Source: Chlamydiia bacterium (GTDB lineage Bacteria > Chlamydiota > Chlamydiia > Chlamydiales > SM23-39). Taken from it: DNA of 34,741 nucleotides. The notes below the pieces were generated by a model. That model saw only the letters and a program-made list of their open reading frames with translations, had not been told where the DNA came from and made no database searches. The DNA lies in contig JACRBF010000019.1 of assembly GCA_016213175.1 (NCBI GenBank), forward strand, positions 1 to 34,741, written 5' to 3'. Position 1 is the stretch's first letter. Each line of letters starts with the position of its first letter. Shown here piece by piece: positions 24,826-33,548 of the stretch. The translations under genes and the position numbers were made by a program.

Positions 24826-27800
24826 TTCTTCTGGATTTCGCGCCATTTTTGAATCATTTGAGCAGCAAGCGGCGCCGCCTCTTTCCCTGACTCTCCGTAG
24901 CGAAGCAAAATCACCACAACAAGTTCAGGATAGTCATAGCGCATACGAACCGGATAATGAGGAGAAAATGAAACAGCTCCAAACCAAGCATGCTTGTACA
25001 TTTGCGGCACACTCAGAGGCAGCGCATCCGGATTCCAAAGCACCTCTGCCGTACCCGTTTTTCCAATCATCTGATGTTGCAAGGCAAGATAGTCCGGCAG
25101 AAGAGAAGGGTTCTTCCGGAACAGCTGGATATTTTGGTAATGCGCGCTCCCCTTACTTCCCCAGACCACCCGATCCATCCCTTCGATCAATTGCATCCGA
25201 TGCGCAGGAGAAAGGGGGACGGATCTACGGATCTGCACAGGACGCTTCCAAGCAGCAGGATGGGGAGATTTCCCTTGAACTCCTGTAAAAAGAGAAAAAG
25301 GAACACCAAGCGCCGTGAGTTCCTGAGAGGCGAATCCCGTCTCGAGAGAAAACGCTGATAGCGCCTTTCGATCGGGAGATAATCCGACCGATTCCAGCAC
25401 GATTTTTGGTTTGAATAGAGTTCCCCCATTCGCGATGACTCCCAACATGCCAGCCGCTTGCAGAGGCGTTGCAAGCAGCGTATGCTGACCAATTGCAAAA
25501 GAGTAGAGTCCCGTTCGATTGGTCTTCAAATCGGTAGGAAGATTACCCGCCGTTTCACCGGGCAGTTCAATCCCACTCTTCGCACCATAACCTAAGACAG
25601 CGGCCCTATTTTTCAAATCGTCCGGATCTGCCAAATAATCCCCTGCGAGAATGGAAAAAAAAGGATTGCTCGTCTGTTCCAGCGCCCCCGCAAGATCGAT
25701 TTTCCCAATCTGCGAACGACTGCTGCGGGGCAACCTTCCCCCTTTATACATACGTGGATAGGGTGTCCCATTGGCAGCGTAAGCCACAATTTGACTCTGA
25801 TCTTGACGATCCGTAAGGATAAGCTGCGCCCCTTGTCTCAGCGACTCATAGGATGTGACAAGTTTAAAAAGAGACCCTTGAGGCGCTGCACTTTGAAACG
25901 CATAGGAACGCAAGTACCCGAAGCCCCCTTGCGGATAAAAAGCTGCCGCCAAATCTTTTTCCGTCTTCCGCTTCCGATAACTGCCCAAAAGAGGCAGATC
26001 CAGCTCTTTGAACGAACGGAATGTGCGCAAAAATTCTTCGAATAATGCCAAAGGCATCCCTTGCGCGATTGTAGAAAACTTAGGATCTTCCACAATCCGC
26101 GCCTTAAGCAGCTCCAGCCGCTTTTCGCCCCAGTACGCATGAAACAGCTCACTTTCTTTCCGATCCAAATAATCGATATAAGGGCGGACGTAGGTTTTCC
26201 TCTCTTTTTCCTCACGCCGCTTATCTGCCAAAAATGCTTTTTGATGATCCTTTCTCCAAAGCGAGAACGCCCCCTTGCGAAATTTCTCCCTCTCTTCGCT
26301 AACAATACTCTTCTCCAATCCTAGAAAATGCTGACATAGCTCCCGATAGAACCCAAGCTTCATCGTCCCCAATTTGGCAATCAACGCATCGCTAAAACGC
26401 GTACTATCGATCACCAAGCGACATAGATCGATGGCAAAAAGCCTTTCTCGAGCCGTTGGTACAGCACCTAAGAGCATCTTCAGCCTCTCCCTCGCAGCAC
26501 CCACCTGCGCCTCTGGCACAGAATTGGAAGCAGAGGAGAAAATCTCCTCCATGATCCTCAAAGGATCTTTGATTTCGGAAAAAAAGCGAACCGCCTCAAA
26601 ATCTTCTTGAAGAAAGATTGCCGTCTGAACGTCACCATGGTTCCTGAAAAAAAGACGCAACGCCCCCTCTTTGGGAAGAACGCGGTCTAGATAAAAATCC
26701 CATGTGATAAAGGACGCCTCTTCTACAAAATAGCGCTCAAAACGTTCCCGCACAAGAGGCTCTTCTCCATCCCAAAGCGCCGCGATATGCTTTTCATTTT
26801 CCAACCACCGAGAAAGACGCTTTTGCCTCTTATCATAACCCAATTTCTTCGTAGAAGGGATAAAATCGTTAGGGTTAAACCGCGGGAAACTGGCCATTGC
26901 GAGCACCTCTCCGCTATTCGGTTCCAGTGCAACAATCGCCCCTCCCCGAATCCAAGGCTCTTTTTGGACCTTCCTCTTACCGTCTTTCGGATCGATGCCA
27001 AAGCTCCTCCCTTCCCGTTCTTTTTCGCTTTTGCCAAGCAACTCCTCCGCATACTGTTGCAACTCTGCCGAGAGAGAGAGGACGATTTGACGTCCCGCGA
27101 TCGCCCCTCTCCCCCCAGGCAATTCCTTGACCAACCGCCCTGCAAGATCAATCTCAAATTTTTTTTTGCCATAAAAGCCGCGCAACTCCTCTTCACACTG
27201 CCCCTCAATTCCGCTTTGCCCCACCAGATCGTTCAATGTATAGGACTTCTCCCTAAGTTCTTGAAGACGAAGAGCTACCGCCTCGAAGGAGGCATACCCC
27301 GGAGGAAGCGCCGTCTCAATTCCTTGTTCGTAGCGCCATGCCGACTCCCCTAAAATAGCCAATTCTTCAACGATTTTTTGATACTTCCCAGAGCCAATCG
27401 CCCCCATTGTTCCAATGAGGTGAGAGGCCACCTTCTGTAAAGGATAAAACCGCTTTGTAGCGATTTCTGCCTGCAAACCAGGGAAATCCCGCTCCAACCC
27501 CTTCAAACAGTAATATTCCTCCTCAGAAAGATCCGACTTCAAGGGAAAAGGCACATGGGGGAAAAAGGATGCCTTAGAATAGATTAGATCCTCAAGCCGC
27601 TCTGCATCGAGATCCAACACAGAAGAGAGCTTGTGAGAGAATGTCCTGATATACTCTCTTCTCGGATAGCAGCGCGATCTGATCCCATCAGCATCTTCGC
27701 GAAAGCAAACAGAGGGGATCTGTGTCATCTGCCCATAATAGACAACAGCATTATAGCATATCTTATTTATAGCCAAAGGGATATGGAACCTATCACAGAT

Positions 27801-27965
27801 CCACCCCCGTTCTGCCTTTTGGATGAGGGTGCGCGCTTGCGGCTTTTGAGACTCGATCCACTGAGCCTCTCTCTGGATGACGCCGAGATGCCAAATGCGT
27901 AACACAATCATCAGGCAGGCGATGAAGATCACACCTAGAATGCGATTGATCTTGCTAGAAGGCAT
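24810..27965 (-). CDS. mrdA: Giant chlamydial penicillin-binding protein 2 (transpeptidase)
   Basis: Class B PBP that cross-links peptidoglycan; in chlamydiae it acts with MreB-directed division synthesis. One N-terminal membrane helix ([18 protein letters not shown]) is followed by the dimerisation region with CDRFHIPLA. The active-site serine is in GSLFK at about residue 698, and KTGT lies near 970 ([10 protein letters not shown]). The middle motif reads TSN in EQTSNPFF, where SxN is usual. About 320 residues rich in Lys, Arg and Glu are inserted between FNPNDF and the SxxK motif; this explains the length of about 1051 and agrees with the long PBP2 of Chlamydia. The start is uncertain: ATG at 27965, or TTG at 27971, which has better spacing from AGGGAG. 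Confidence 0.9.
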   Translation of the reverse strand: MPSSKINRILGVIFIACLMIVLRIWHLGVIQREAQWIESQKPQARTLIQKAERGWICDRFHIPLAINKICYNAVVYYGQMTQIPSVCFREDADGIRSRCYPRREYIRTFSHKLSSVLDLDAERLEDLIYSKASFFPHVPFPLKSDLSEEEYYCLKGLERDFPGLQAEIATKRFYPLQKVASHLIGTMGAIGSGKYQKIVEELAILGESAWRYEQGIETALPPGYASFEAVALRLQELREKSYTLNDLVGQSGIEGQCEEELRGFYGKKKFEIDLAGRLVKELPGGRGAIAGRQIVLSLSAELQQYAEELLGKSEKEREGRSFGIDPKDGKRKVQKEPWIRGGAIVALEPNSGEVLAMASFPRFNPNDFIPSTKKLGYDKRQKRLSRWLENEKHIAALWDGEEPLVRERFERYFVEEASFITWDFYLDRVLPKEGALRLFFRNHGDVQTAIFLQEDFEAVRFFSEIKDPLRIMEEIFSSASNSVPEAQVGAARERLKMLLGAVPTARERLFAIDLCRLVIDSTRFSDALIAKLGTMKLGFYRELCQHFLGLEKSIVSEEREKFRKGAFSLWRKDHQKAFLADKRREEKERKTYVRPYIDYLDRKESELFHAYWGEKRLELLKARIVEDPKFSTIAQGMPLALFEEFLRTFRSFKELDLPLLGSYRKRKTEKDLAAAFYPQGGFGYLRSYAFQSAAPQGSLFKLVTSYESLRQGAQLILTDRQDQSQIVAYAANGTPYPRMYKGGRLPRSSRSQIGKIDLAGALEQTSNPFFSILAGDYLADPDDLKNRAAVLGYGAKSGIELPGETAGNLPTDLKTNRTGLYSFAIGQHTLLATPLQAAGMLGVIANGGTLFKPKIVLESVGLSPDRKALSAFSLETGFASQELTALGVPFSLFTGVQGKSPHPAAWKRPVQIRRSVPLSPAHRMQLIEGMDRVVWGSKGSAHYQNIQLFRKNPSLLPDYLALQHQMIGKTGTAEVLWNPDALPLSVPQMYKHAWFGAVSFSPHYPVRMRYDYPELVVVILLRYGESGKEAAPLAAQMIQKWREIQKNHRTD

Positions 27966-27995
27966 GTTCAAAATATACACTCCCTGCGGTTTCTC

Positions 27996-28031
27996 TTGGA
28001 AAAAAATCGAATTCTAGGGTAAAACTACTAT
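27996..28031 (+). promoter_or_regulatory. Possible promoter for tRNA-Gly and rpsB
   Basis: TTGGAA at 27996-28001 is followed by TAAAAC at 28020-28025 (18-base spacer) and by TACTAT at 28026-28031, the latter 13 bases before the tRNA. The matches are modest and two -10 choices compete. The gap between the pbp2 start and the tRNA is only about 80 bases, so a promoter must lie here. Confidence 0.3.
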
Positions 28032-28044
28032 TTCGTTTATCGAT

Positions 28045-28115
28045 GCGCCTGTAGTTCAATGGTAGAACAGTAGCCTTCCAAGCTACGAGTGTCAGTTCAA
28101 TTCTGTCCAGGCGCT
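28045..28115 (+). tRNA. tRNA-Gly (anticodon TCC)
   Basis: The cloverleaf is readable: acceptor GCGCCTG with CAGGCGC, D-stem GTTC with GAAC, anticodon stem GTAGC with GCTAC around the loop CTTCCAA, and a T-loop TTCAATT. The anticodon TCC reads GGA and, with wobble, other glycine codons. The T-stem GTCAG/CTGTC has one T-T mismatch at the second pair. CCA is not encoded. It lies directly upstream of rpsB. Confidence 0.93.
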
Positions 28116-28156
28116 AGTCCCCCCATTGGGGTTAACACTAATTTTTGAGGGAAATT

Positions 28157-28933
28157 TTGGCTACCGCACAACATAATACCGGAGTGACAATCAAGGAGTT
28201 GCTCGAATCAGGCGCCCACTTCGGGCACCAGACCCGGCGTTGGAACCCGAAGATGAAGCGTTTTATCTTCGAAGAACGCAATGGGATTTATATCATCGAT
28301 CTGGCAAAAACACTGCAACAGATCCGGTCTGCTGTTGAAGTAGTCCGCGATATGGTGGCCAGACGGAAATCGATCCTTTTTGTCGGCACAAAGAAACAAG
28401 CGAAAGCCGTGGTCAAAGAATGCGCTGAAGAATGCGGTGAATTCTATATTTGCGAGCGCTGGCTCGGAGGCACTCTCACCAATTTGATGACGATTCGGCA
28501 ATCTGTCAAAACGCTCGAACGCATTGAAAAACGGATTGCCTCAGAAGATGCAGGATTGACGAAGAAGGAGATCTCTGGCCTTGGGAAAGAAAGAATTAAA
28601 TTGGATCGCAACCTATCGGGCATCCGCTCTATGCGCAAACCACCGGGGCTGCTGATCGTCGTCGATCCAAGCAAAGAACATATTGCCGTAGCAGAGGCCA
28701 ATACCCTCGGCATTCCCGTCATGGCCCTCGTTGATACAAATTGCGATCCCGATCCAATCGATTACGTCATCGCATGCAACGACGATGCTCTAAAAAGCAT
28801 CAAGATCATTCTCACTGCCATCACTCAAACAGTGATCGATCAGAAAAATGATATGAATCTCCCCGTTTCCAAGGGAGACAGCGAAATGGCCTCGTCTGAC
28901 GATCACGATTCTGACGACAAAACTGACGAATAA
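28157..28933 (+). CDS. rpsB: 30S ribosomal protein S2
   Basis: Structural protein of the small ribosomal subunit. The N-terminus TIKELLESGAHFGHQTRRWNP and the segments ERNGIYIIDLAKT, FVGTKKQAK, ERWLGGTLTN and PVMALVDTNCDPD are unmistakable. The start is TTG at 28157, giving MATAQHNTG; the GAGGG at 28147-28151 is spaced correctly for it. A TTG 12 bases upstream would place that Shine-Dalgarno inside the gene. The tail is very acidic (SSDDHDSDDKTDE). Eleven bases separate it from tsf. Confidence 0.98.
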   Translation: MATAQHNTGVTIKELLESGAHFGHQTRRWNPKMKRFIFEERNGIYIIDLAKTLQQIRSAVEVVRDMVARRKSILFVGTKKQAKAVVKECAEECGEFYICERWLGGTLTNLMTIRQSVKTLERIEKRIASEDAGLTKKEISGLGKERIKLDRNLSGIRSMRKPPGLLIVVDPSKEHIAVAEANTLGIPVMALVDTNCDPDPIDYVIACNDDALKSIKIILTAITQTVIDQKNDMNLPVSKGDSEMASSDDHDSDDKTDE

Positions 28934-28944
28934 GGAGCTCTCTA

Positions 28945-29793
28945 ATGAAGGAAATCACTTCCGAGATGATCAGAGAATTGCGCGAACGGACGGGCGTCGG
29001 CATGGGAAAATGCAAAGAAGCTCTTGTGCTTGCTGAAGGCGATATGGAAAAAGCCATTGACATCCTCCGTAAGTCGGGAATGGCAGCCGGCGTTAAAAAA
29101 GAGGGGCGCGAGACCAAAGAGGGACTGATCCTCACGGGGGAAAATAAAGAAACCTTAGTGATTGCAGAAGCCAACGCTGAGACGGACTTTGTCGCCCAAA
29201 ACGATCGCTTTAAACACTTTTTGCATGACGTCGTCAAACAAGCGCTCGACACCAAGCCAAAGTCGCTGAATGATCTCGTTCAGCAGCCCTACTATAAGGA
29301 TCGCTCGGTCACCCTGGATCAATATCGCAATCTCGTCATCCAATCCCTCGGTGAAAACATCCAGTTGCGCCGTATTGAAGTGATCCACAAGCACCCCAAC
29401 CGCTCCTATGGAATTTATTCCCACATGGGCGGCAAACTCGTCGTCCTCGTGGAAATTGACGGGGCATCCGATCAAGAAGGGATTGCTAAAGAGATCGCCA
29501 TGCACGTTGCGGCTGAAAATCCTGAGTATCTCAAGCCAGAAGAGGTGCCTGCCCATGCTAAAGCCCGTGAAGAAGAGATTGCTCGGTCCCAAGTTCAAGG
29601 AAAGCCTGCCAACATCATCGATAAGATCGTAGACGGCAAGATCAAGGCGTTCTTCGATCAAGTCTGCCTTACCCATCAGAAGTATGTGAAGGATAATTCG
29701 GTCACAGTGCAGCAGTTCCTCGAAATTTGTGCGAAGAAAGTGGGAAAACCCCTTTCTATTCAATGTTTTTGGCGCTGGAAAGTAGGACAGTAA
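28945..29793 (+). CDS. tsf: Translation elongation factor Ts
   Basis: Guanine nucleotide exchange factor for EF-Tu. The N-terminal UBA-like helix block MIRELRERTGVGMGKCKEAL and the TDFVAQND motif, which contacts the EF-Tu nucleotide pocket, are present. The 282 residues match other chlamydial EF-Ts proteins. AAGGAG, part of it at the rpsB stop, provides the ribosome binding site. It is the second gene of the rpsB, tsf, pyrH, frr operon. The codons near the end (CFWRWKVGQ) are slightly unusual, but the length is correct. Confidence 0.97.
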   Translation: MKEITSEMIRELRERTGVGMGKCKEALVLAEGDMEKAIDILRKSGMAAGVKKEGRETKEGLILTGENKETLVIAEANAETDFVAQNDRFKHFLHDVVKQALDTKPKSLNDLVQQPYYKDRSVTLDQYRNLVIQSLGENIQLRRIEVIHKHPNRSYGIYSHMGGKLVVLVEIDGASDQEGIAKEIAMHVAAENPEYLKPEEVPAHAKAREEEIARSQVQGKPANIIDKIVDGKIKAFFDQVCLTHQKYVKDNSVTVQQFLEICAKKVGKPLSIQCFWRWKVGQ

Positions 29794-29798
29794 AATTC

Positions 29799-30521
29799 AT
29801 GACAGGGCGCGCTGCTTACAAGAGGGTTTTGCTCAAACTTTCGGGCGAATCCTTAATGGGGGATCAAAAATTCGGCGTTGATCCCCAGGCATGCAATAAA
29901 ATAGCCTCCCAAGTGCAAGACCTCTGTCGTTTAGGCGTCCAGGTTGGCGTTGTCATTGGGGGCGGCAATATTTTTCGCGGCATGAAAGCCGTTGAAAATG
30001 GAATGGCCCGCACACCTGCCGATCATATTGGAATGCTTGCAACCCTTATCAATGGCATTGCCCTGCAACAATCCTTTGAACGCATTCAGTGTGAAAGCCG
30101 CATCATGAGCGCCATCTCCTGCGACGTCATGGCTGAGCCCTACTCTTGGAAAAATGCCCTCAAATACTTAGACAAAGGGATCGTCCTCATTTTTGTCGGC
30201 GGAACAGGCAATCCCTACTTCACTACCGATTCTGCAGCCGCCCTCCGTGCATTGGAAATCCAGGCTGAAATTTTGATGAAAGCCACCAAAGTCGACGGCA
30301 TTTACGACAAAGATCCCCTAAAATACGCAGATGCGATAAAATTCGATCGAGTCAGCTATTCGGAAGTATTGGCGCACCAGCTCCAGGTCATGGATGCAAC
30401 AGCAATTGCTCTATGCCGAGAAAATCAGACCCCGATTCGCGTCTTTAACGTCTTTGCTGACCATGCCCTCAAAAGGGCAGTATGTAACGAACCTGTAGGA
30501 ACATTGGTGGAGGGAAGATGA
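29799..30521 (+). CDS. pyrH: UMP kinase
   Basis: Phosphorylates UMP to UDP in pyrimidine nucleotide synthesis; an amino-acid-kinase-fold hexamer regulated by GTP and UTP in many bacteria. Seen are KRVLLKLSGESLMG at the N-terminus, VVIGGGNIFRG, ADHIGMLATLINGIAL, FVGGTGNPYFTTDSAAALRA and KATKVDGIYDKDP. I start at the ATG at 29799, five bases after the tsf stop, giving 240 residues; the frame runs further upstream only inside tsf. The stop overlaps the frr start as ATGA. Confidence 0.97.
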   Translation: MTGRAAYKRVLLKLSGESLMGDQKFGVDPQACNKIASQVQDLCRLGVQVGVVIGGGNIFRGMKAVENGMARTPADHIGMLATLINGIALQQSFERIQCESRIMSAISCDVMAEPYSWKNALKYLDKGIVLIFVGGTGNPYFTTDSAAALRALEIQAEILMKATKVDGIYDKDPLKYADAIKFDRVSYSEVLAHQLQVMDATAIALCRENQTPIRVFNVFADHALKRAVCNEPVGTLVEGR

Positions 30522-31072
30522 CCGGCCTAGACAGTCAACTGAAAGCAGCCATGCAAGCGGCGCTAGAGCACCTCAAAGGAGAACTAAAAGGTCTGCGTAC
30601 CGGCAGAGCCAACGCATCCGTGCTCGACAAGGTCTCCGTTGAAGTATTCGGTTCTCATATGTCCATTAAATCTGTTGCCAGCATCCACGTGCCAGAGGCG
30701 CGCCAGATCCTCGTCACTCCCTTCGATGTCAGCAACCTCAATGCAATTGCCAAAAGTATTGAAGCTGCGAACCTTGGACTCAATCCCATTGTAGACGGAC
30801 GCGTCGTCCGCATCCCCGTTCCCCCTCCGGACGAATCGCTCCGCAAGCAGCTGGCTAAGCAATGCAAAGAATTGGGAGAAAAATCCAAAATCGTCCTCCG
30901 TGAAGTGCGTCGCAAATTCAACGACCTCGTCCGCAAACAAAAAGCCGACGGCACCATTGCCGAAGACCAGATGAAGAAGCACGAGAAACACATCCAAGAG
31001 ATGACAGACAAGTTCTGCAAGGATGTCGACACCGTATGCGCCGAGAAAGAGAAAGAGATCATGACAATTTAG
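30518..31072 (+). CDS. frr: Ribosome recycling factor
   Basis: Splits post-termination ribosomes together with EF-G. The signatures LKGLRTGRANASVLDKV, HVPEARQILVTPFDVSNL and RIPVPPPDESLRKQLAKQ, and the helical tail with VRRKFNDLVRKQK, are all present. The length of 184 residues is standard. The ATG at 30518 overlaps the pyrH stop, and the operon ends here with no visible classical terminator before the next promoter. Confidence 0.97.
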   Translation: MTGLDSQLKAAMQAALEHLKGELKGLRTGRANASVLDKVSVEVFGSHMSIKSVASIHVPEARQILVTPFDVSNLNAIAKSIEAANLGLNPIVDGRVVRIPVPPPDESLRKQLAKQCKELGEKSKIVLREVRRKFNDLVRKQKADGTIAEDQMKKHEKHIQEMTDKFCKDVDTVCAEKEKEIMTI

Positions 31073-31073
31073 T

Positions 31074-31103
31074 TTGTACAAAATGAGCGTGATAGGCTAA
31101 AAT
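31074..31103 (+). promoter_or_regulatory. Candidate sigma-70 promoter for tRNA-Glu and tRNA-Lys
   Basis: TTGTAC at 31074-31079 and TAAAAT at 31098-31103 are separated by 18 bases, with the first tRNA beginning 21 bases after the -10 box. It starts two bases after the frr stop codon. Both boxes match the consensus at four or five of six positions. Confidence 0.5.
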
Positions 31104-31124
31104 CGACGAAGTTATTTTGTATCC

Positions 31125-31199
31125 GGCCCCATCGTCTAGCCCGGTCTAGGACACCGGATTTTCATTCCGATAACAGGGGTTCGAATCCCCTTGGGGTCA
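31125..31199 (+). tRNA. tRNA-Glu (anticodon TTC)
   Basis: Acceptor GGCCCCA pairs with TGGGGTC, followed by discriminator A. The D-stem is GTCT with GGAC, the T-stem AGGGG with CCCCT around TTCGAAT. The anticodon loop TTTTCAT gives TTC. The first anticodon-stem pair appears as C-A (CCGGA against TCCGA), a mismatch. CCA is not encoded. tRNA-Lys starts four bases later. Confidence 0.95.
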
Positions 31200-31202
31200 T
31201 TT

Positions 31203-31274
31203 GAGACTTTAGCTCAGTGGTAGAGCATCTCACTTTTAATGAGAGGGTCGATGGTTCGAACCCATCAAGTCTCA
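31203..31274 (+). tRNA. tRNA-Lys (anticodon TTT)
   Basis: All stems pair perfectly: GAGACTT with AAGTCTC, GCTC with GAGC, TCTCA with TGAGA, GATGG with CCATC. The loop CTTTTAA gives anticodon TTT. CCA is not encoded. It is the last core gene before the integrase and so the best candidate for an attachment site. Confidence 0.97.
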
Positions 31275-31316
31275 AATCTTTATCTAGCACAATTCCACGT
31301 ACATAAGCTTTAATCG

Positions 31317-31344
31317 GTAGACTCAAAATAAAGTTTGAGTCTAC
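31317..31344 (+). terminator. Perfect 11-bp hairpin after the tRNA pair
   Basis: GTAGACTCAAA and TTTGAGTCTAC flank a six-base loop ATAAAG, followed by AATTTTA. It could end the tRNA transcript, although the T-run is short. Its place between tRNA-Lys and the integrase gene would also fit a recombinase or excision-related site. The remainder of 31275-31426 holds only the integrase leader. Confidence 0.45.
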
Positions 31345-31426
31345 AATTTTAGCCAAATGGTGCAACGAAGAAAACATTTAACCAGCACACACGCCAATCG
31401 CTCAAACCTCAACTAAAAGGAAGAGC

Positions 31427-32488
31427 ATGGCATCTGTGCATAAGCGAAAAGAAGGCGGTTGGCGCGCTGTCATCCGAATGAATGGCTCTCCAACTGTTTG
31501 CGAAACATTCGACCGCAAACAAGAAGCCGACGATTGGGCCAAAGAAACTGAACGCCGCATCAAACTCGGTGGTTTTAATTTCTCTGCCCATAATAAACAT
31601 CATACCTACGCCGACCTACTGCATCGCATGGAAGGAGATGGTGTTTTCGATCATCAACATTCTTTCAAAAACTGCCGCTCGCAGTTTGACTACTGGAAAC
31701 AGCGGCTCGGCGCCTATTCCCTCATCCATATCACCCCCGAACTCATTGTCGAAGAACGCAAAATCCTCGTCGGTTCACCGCTTCCTGACGGCTCCAAACG
31801 CAGTCCTTCTACCATCAACCGCTATACTGCTGTCCTTTCTGCCACTTTCGGCTATGCTGTCAAAAAGCTTCGCTGGATTGTTGAAAATCCCTGTCGTACG
31901 CTGTCAAAGTTGAAAGAAAGTTCAGGGCGTGATCGCATCCGCAAGAACGAAGAAATCACCCGTCTTCTCGATGCTTGTAAGCAAAGCAAATCGTCCCTTC
32001 TCTATCCCATTGTTCTCTTCGCCATCACTACAGGCGCCCGTCGTGGAGAAAGTCTCAAGCTTGAATGGCGTCATGTAGATCTCGAAAAAGGCCTTGCGTT
32101 CCTCACAGAAACAAAAAACGGCCGCCCACGTAGTGTTGCCTTGTCCGATTCTGTCATCGCCGAATTCAAAGCCCTTTACAGTCTTCGCAATCCAACCAAG
32201 CTCCTTGTGTTCGCTAGCAAAACAGCCTTCGGGCAAATCGATATTACGAAAGGCTGGATGCAAGCTGTTCAAAGAGCCGGTCTCATCGATTACCATTTCC
32301 ATGACCTTCGGCACCAATTTGCTACTTTAGCAGCTGGACAGGGAGCTTCCAACGTCGAGTTGGCCACAGCTATGGGTCATCGCACTCTTTCTCAATTGCT
32401 TCGCTACTCAAATCTCTACGCCAAGAACAGTAAAAAATTTAGTGGTCATATCTCAGAGAGCATTCTCAAAGGAAGTACCCATGAATAA
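31427..32488 (+). CDS. Tyrosine recombinase (phage-type integrase)
   Basis: Site-specific recombinase of the integrase family. An N-terminal arm-type or SAM-like DNA-binding region covers about 1-165, and the catalytic domain about 170-345. The catalytic residues can be placed: R205 in TGARRGES, K230 in TKNGRPR, H292 and R295 in HDLRHQFA, H318 in MGHRT and the nucleophile Y327 in LLRYSNLY. All are present, so it should be active. AGGAAG precedes the ATG. Its position 152 bases after tRNA-Lys fits insertion of a mobile island at a tRNA gene. The stop overlaps the next start by eight bases (ATGAATAA), which ties its translation to the nuclease gene, an unusual pairing. Confidence 0.93.
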   Translation: MASVHKRKEGGWRAVIRMNGSPTVCETFDRKQEADDWAKETERRIKLGGFNFSAHNKHHTYADLLHRMEGDGVFDHQHSFKNCRSQFDYWKQRLGAYSLIHITPELIVEERKILVGSPLPDGSKRSPSTINRYTAVLSATFGYAVKKLRWIVENPCRTLSKLKESSGRDRIRKNEEITRLLDACKQSKSSLLYPIVLFAITTGARRGESLKLEWRHVDLEKGLAFLTETKNGRPRSVALSDSVIAEFKALYSLRNPTKLLVFASKTAFGQIDITKGWMQAVQRAGLIDYHFHDLRHQFATLAAGQGASNVELATAMGHRTLSQLLRYSNLYAKNSKKFSGHISESILKGSTHE

Positions 32489-33548
32489 AGAACTTTCAAC
32501 ATTGTCGCATCGCGCTGCGACAATCTTGCCGCAAGGCCTGATCGACGAGCTTCGCTCGATGATCGATCAGACAAAACAGTCTATTGCAGTCTCTGTAAGT
32601 GCCCAGATGGCAATGCTTTACTGGCATATCGGCAATCGAGTGCGTAAAGAAATTTTGAGCGGTCAGCGAGCCGAGTACGGGCAAGAAATTGTCGCCACAG
32701 TGTCGCGACAATTGACCTCCATATATGGCAAGGGATTCTCTGACAAGAGTTTGCGTCGCATGATCCAGTTTGGAGAGGTTTTCCCTGACGAGAAGATTGT
32801 CGCATCGCTGCTGCGACAATTGAGTTGGACGCACTTTACATTCCTGATCCCTATCAAAGACCCTCTTAAGCGCGATTTTTACGCTGAAATGTGTCGTATT
32901 GAGAAGTGGAACGTACGCACTCTTGATAAGAAGATTAACTCCATGCTCTTTGAGCGTACGGCGCTCTCCAAAAAGCCGGAATCTCTAATTGACGCGGAAA
33001 TCGCGCTGCTTCGCAAAGAAGATCAGCTCTCCCCCGATCTGGTTTTCCGTGATCCCTACATCCTTGAATTTCTCAATCTCGATGATCGATACGTAGAAAA
33101 AGATCTTGAAGATGCCATCATGCGCGAGCTCGAGCAATTCCTCCTTGAATTCGGAGTCGGTTTTACTTTCATGGCTCGTCAAAAGCGTATCGTAGTAGAC
33201 AATATCGACTTCCATCTCGACCTTCTCTTCTTCCATCGTCGTCTTCGAAGGTTAGTGGCCATCGAGTTGAAAGCAGGCGATTTTCGGCCAGAATACAAAG
33301 GACAGATGGAACTCTATCTTCGCTGGCTTGATAAATACGAACGGCAGCCTAACGAGGAATCTCCTATCGGCCTCATCCTCTGCACAGGCAAAAATCATGA
33401 GTGCATCGAACTGCTCGAACTTGATAAAGCAGGCATCCATGTTGCTGAATATCTCACGGCATTACCTTCTAAAGAAGCGTTGCGTCAGCAGTTGCAGCAG
33501 GCAAGCAAACGTGCACGTCGTCGTCTAGAGGAGGAGGCGCATGAGTAG
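32481..33548 (+). CDS. DUF1016 (YhcG) family PD-(D/E)xK nuclease
   Basis: YhcG-type proteins combine an N-terminal DUF1016 helical domain with a restriction-like nuclease fold and are widespread in mobile and defence regions; their natural role is not settled. Here the N-domain spans about 17-165 (MAMLYWHIGNRV; YGQEIVATVSRQL; LSWTHFTFLIPIKDPLKRDF; FYAEMCRIEKWNVRTL). The nuclease domain covers about 190-340, with the metal-binding residues D247 and E262-L-K264 in IDFHLDLLFFH and LVAIELKAGDF intact. The length of 355 residues is complete. AGGAAG precedes the ATG at 32481. The start overlaps the integrase by eight bases, and the stop overlaps the next small gene by eight bases. Three palindromes lie inside the N-terminal coding part. 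Confidence 0.92.
   Translation: MNKELSTLSHRAATILPQGLIDELRSMIDQTKQSIAVSVSAQMAMLYWHIGNRVRKEILSGQRAEYGQEIVATVSRQLTSIYGKGFSDKSLRRMIQFGEVFPDEKIVASLLRQLSWTHFTFLIPIKDPLKRDFYAEMCRIEKWNVRTLDKKINSMLFERTALSKKPESLIDAEIALLRKEDQLSPDLVFRDPYILEFLNLDDRYVEKDLEDAIMRELEQFLLEFGVGFTFMARQKRIVVDNIDFHLDLLFFHRRLRRLVAIELKAGDFRPEYKGQMELYLRWLDKYERQPNEESPIGLILCTGKNHECIELLELDKAGIHVAEYLTALPSKEALRQQLQQASKRARRRLEEEAHE
32501..32820. repeat. Three copies of a palindrome ATTGTCGC-n-GCGACAAT inside the DUF1016 gene
   Basis: Copies lie at 32501-32524 (9-base arms, 6-base spacer), 32687-32713 (9-base arms, 9-base spacer) and 32796-32820 (9-base arms, 7-base spacer). Copies two and three are in the same frame and encode IVA followed by RQL, which is conserved in the family. 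Copy one is in another frame and falls in the variable N-terminus. That difference suggests nucleotide-level similarity, not only protein conservation. Confidence 0.6.

Noticed and set aside
26787-27353. 188-codon plus-strand frame inside pbp2
   Set aside because: Proline/arginine/leucine-rich shadow of the PBP2 coding strand.
29155-29763. 202-codon minus-strand frame inside tsf
   Set aside because: Opposite a certain elongation factor gene, with composition typical of antisense shadow frames.
30584-31081. 165-codon minus-strand frame opposite frr
   Set aside because: Antisense of ribosome recycling factor; no independent evidence.
31162-31377. 71-codon minus-strand frame across the tRNA pair, ending in PRGFEPLLSE
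   Set aside because: It is the antisense of tRNA-Glu and tRNA-Lys. Sequences of the GFEPST / GFEPLL type are well-known spurious translations of tRNA genes.
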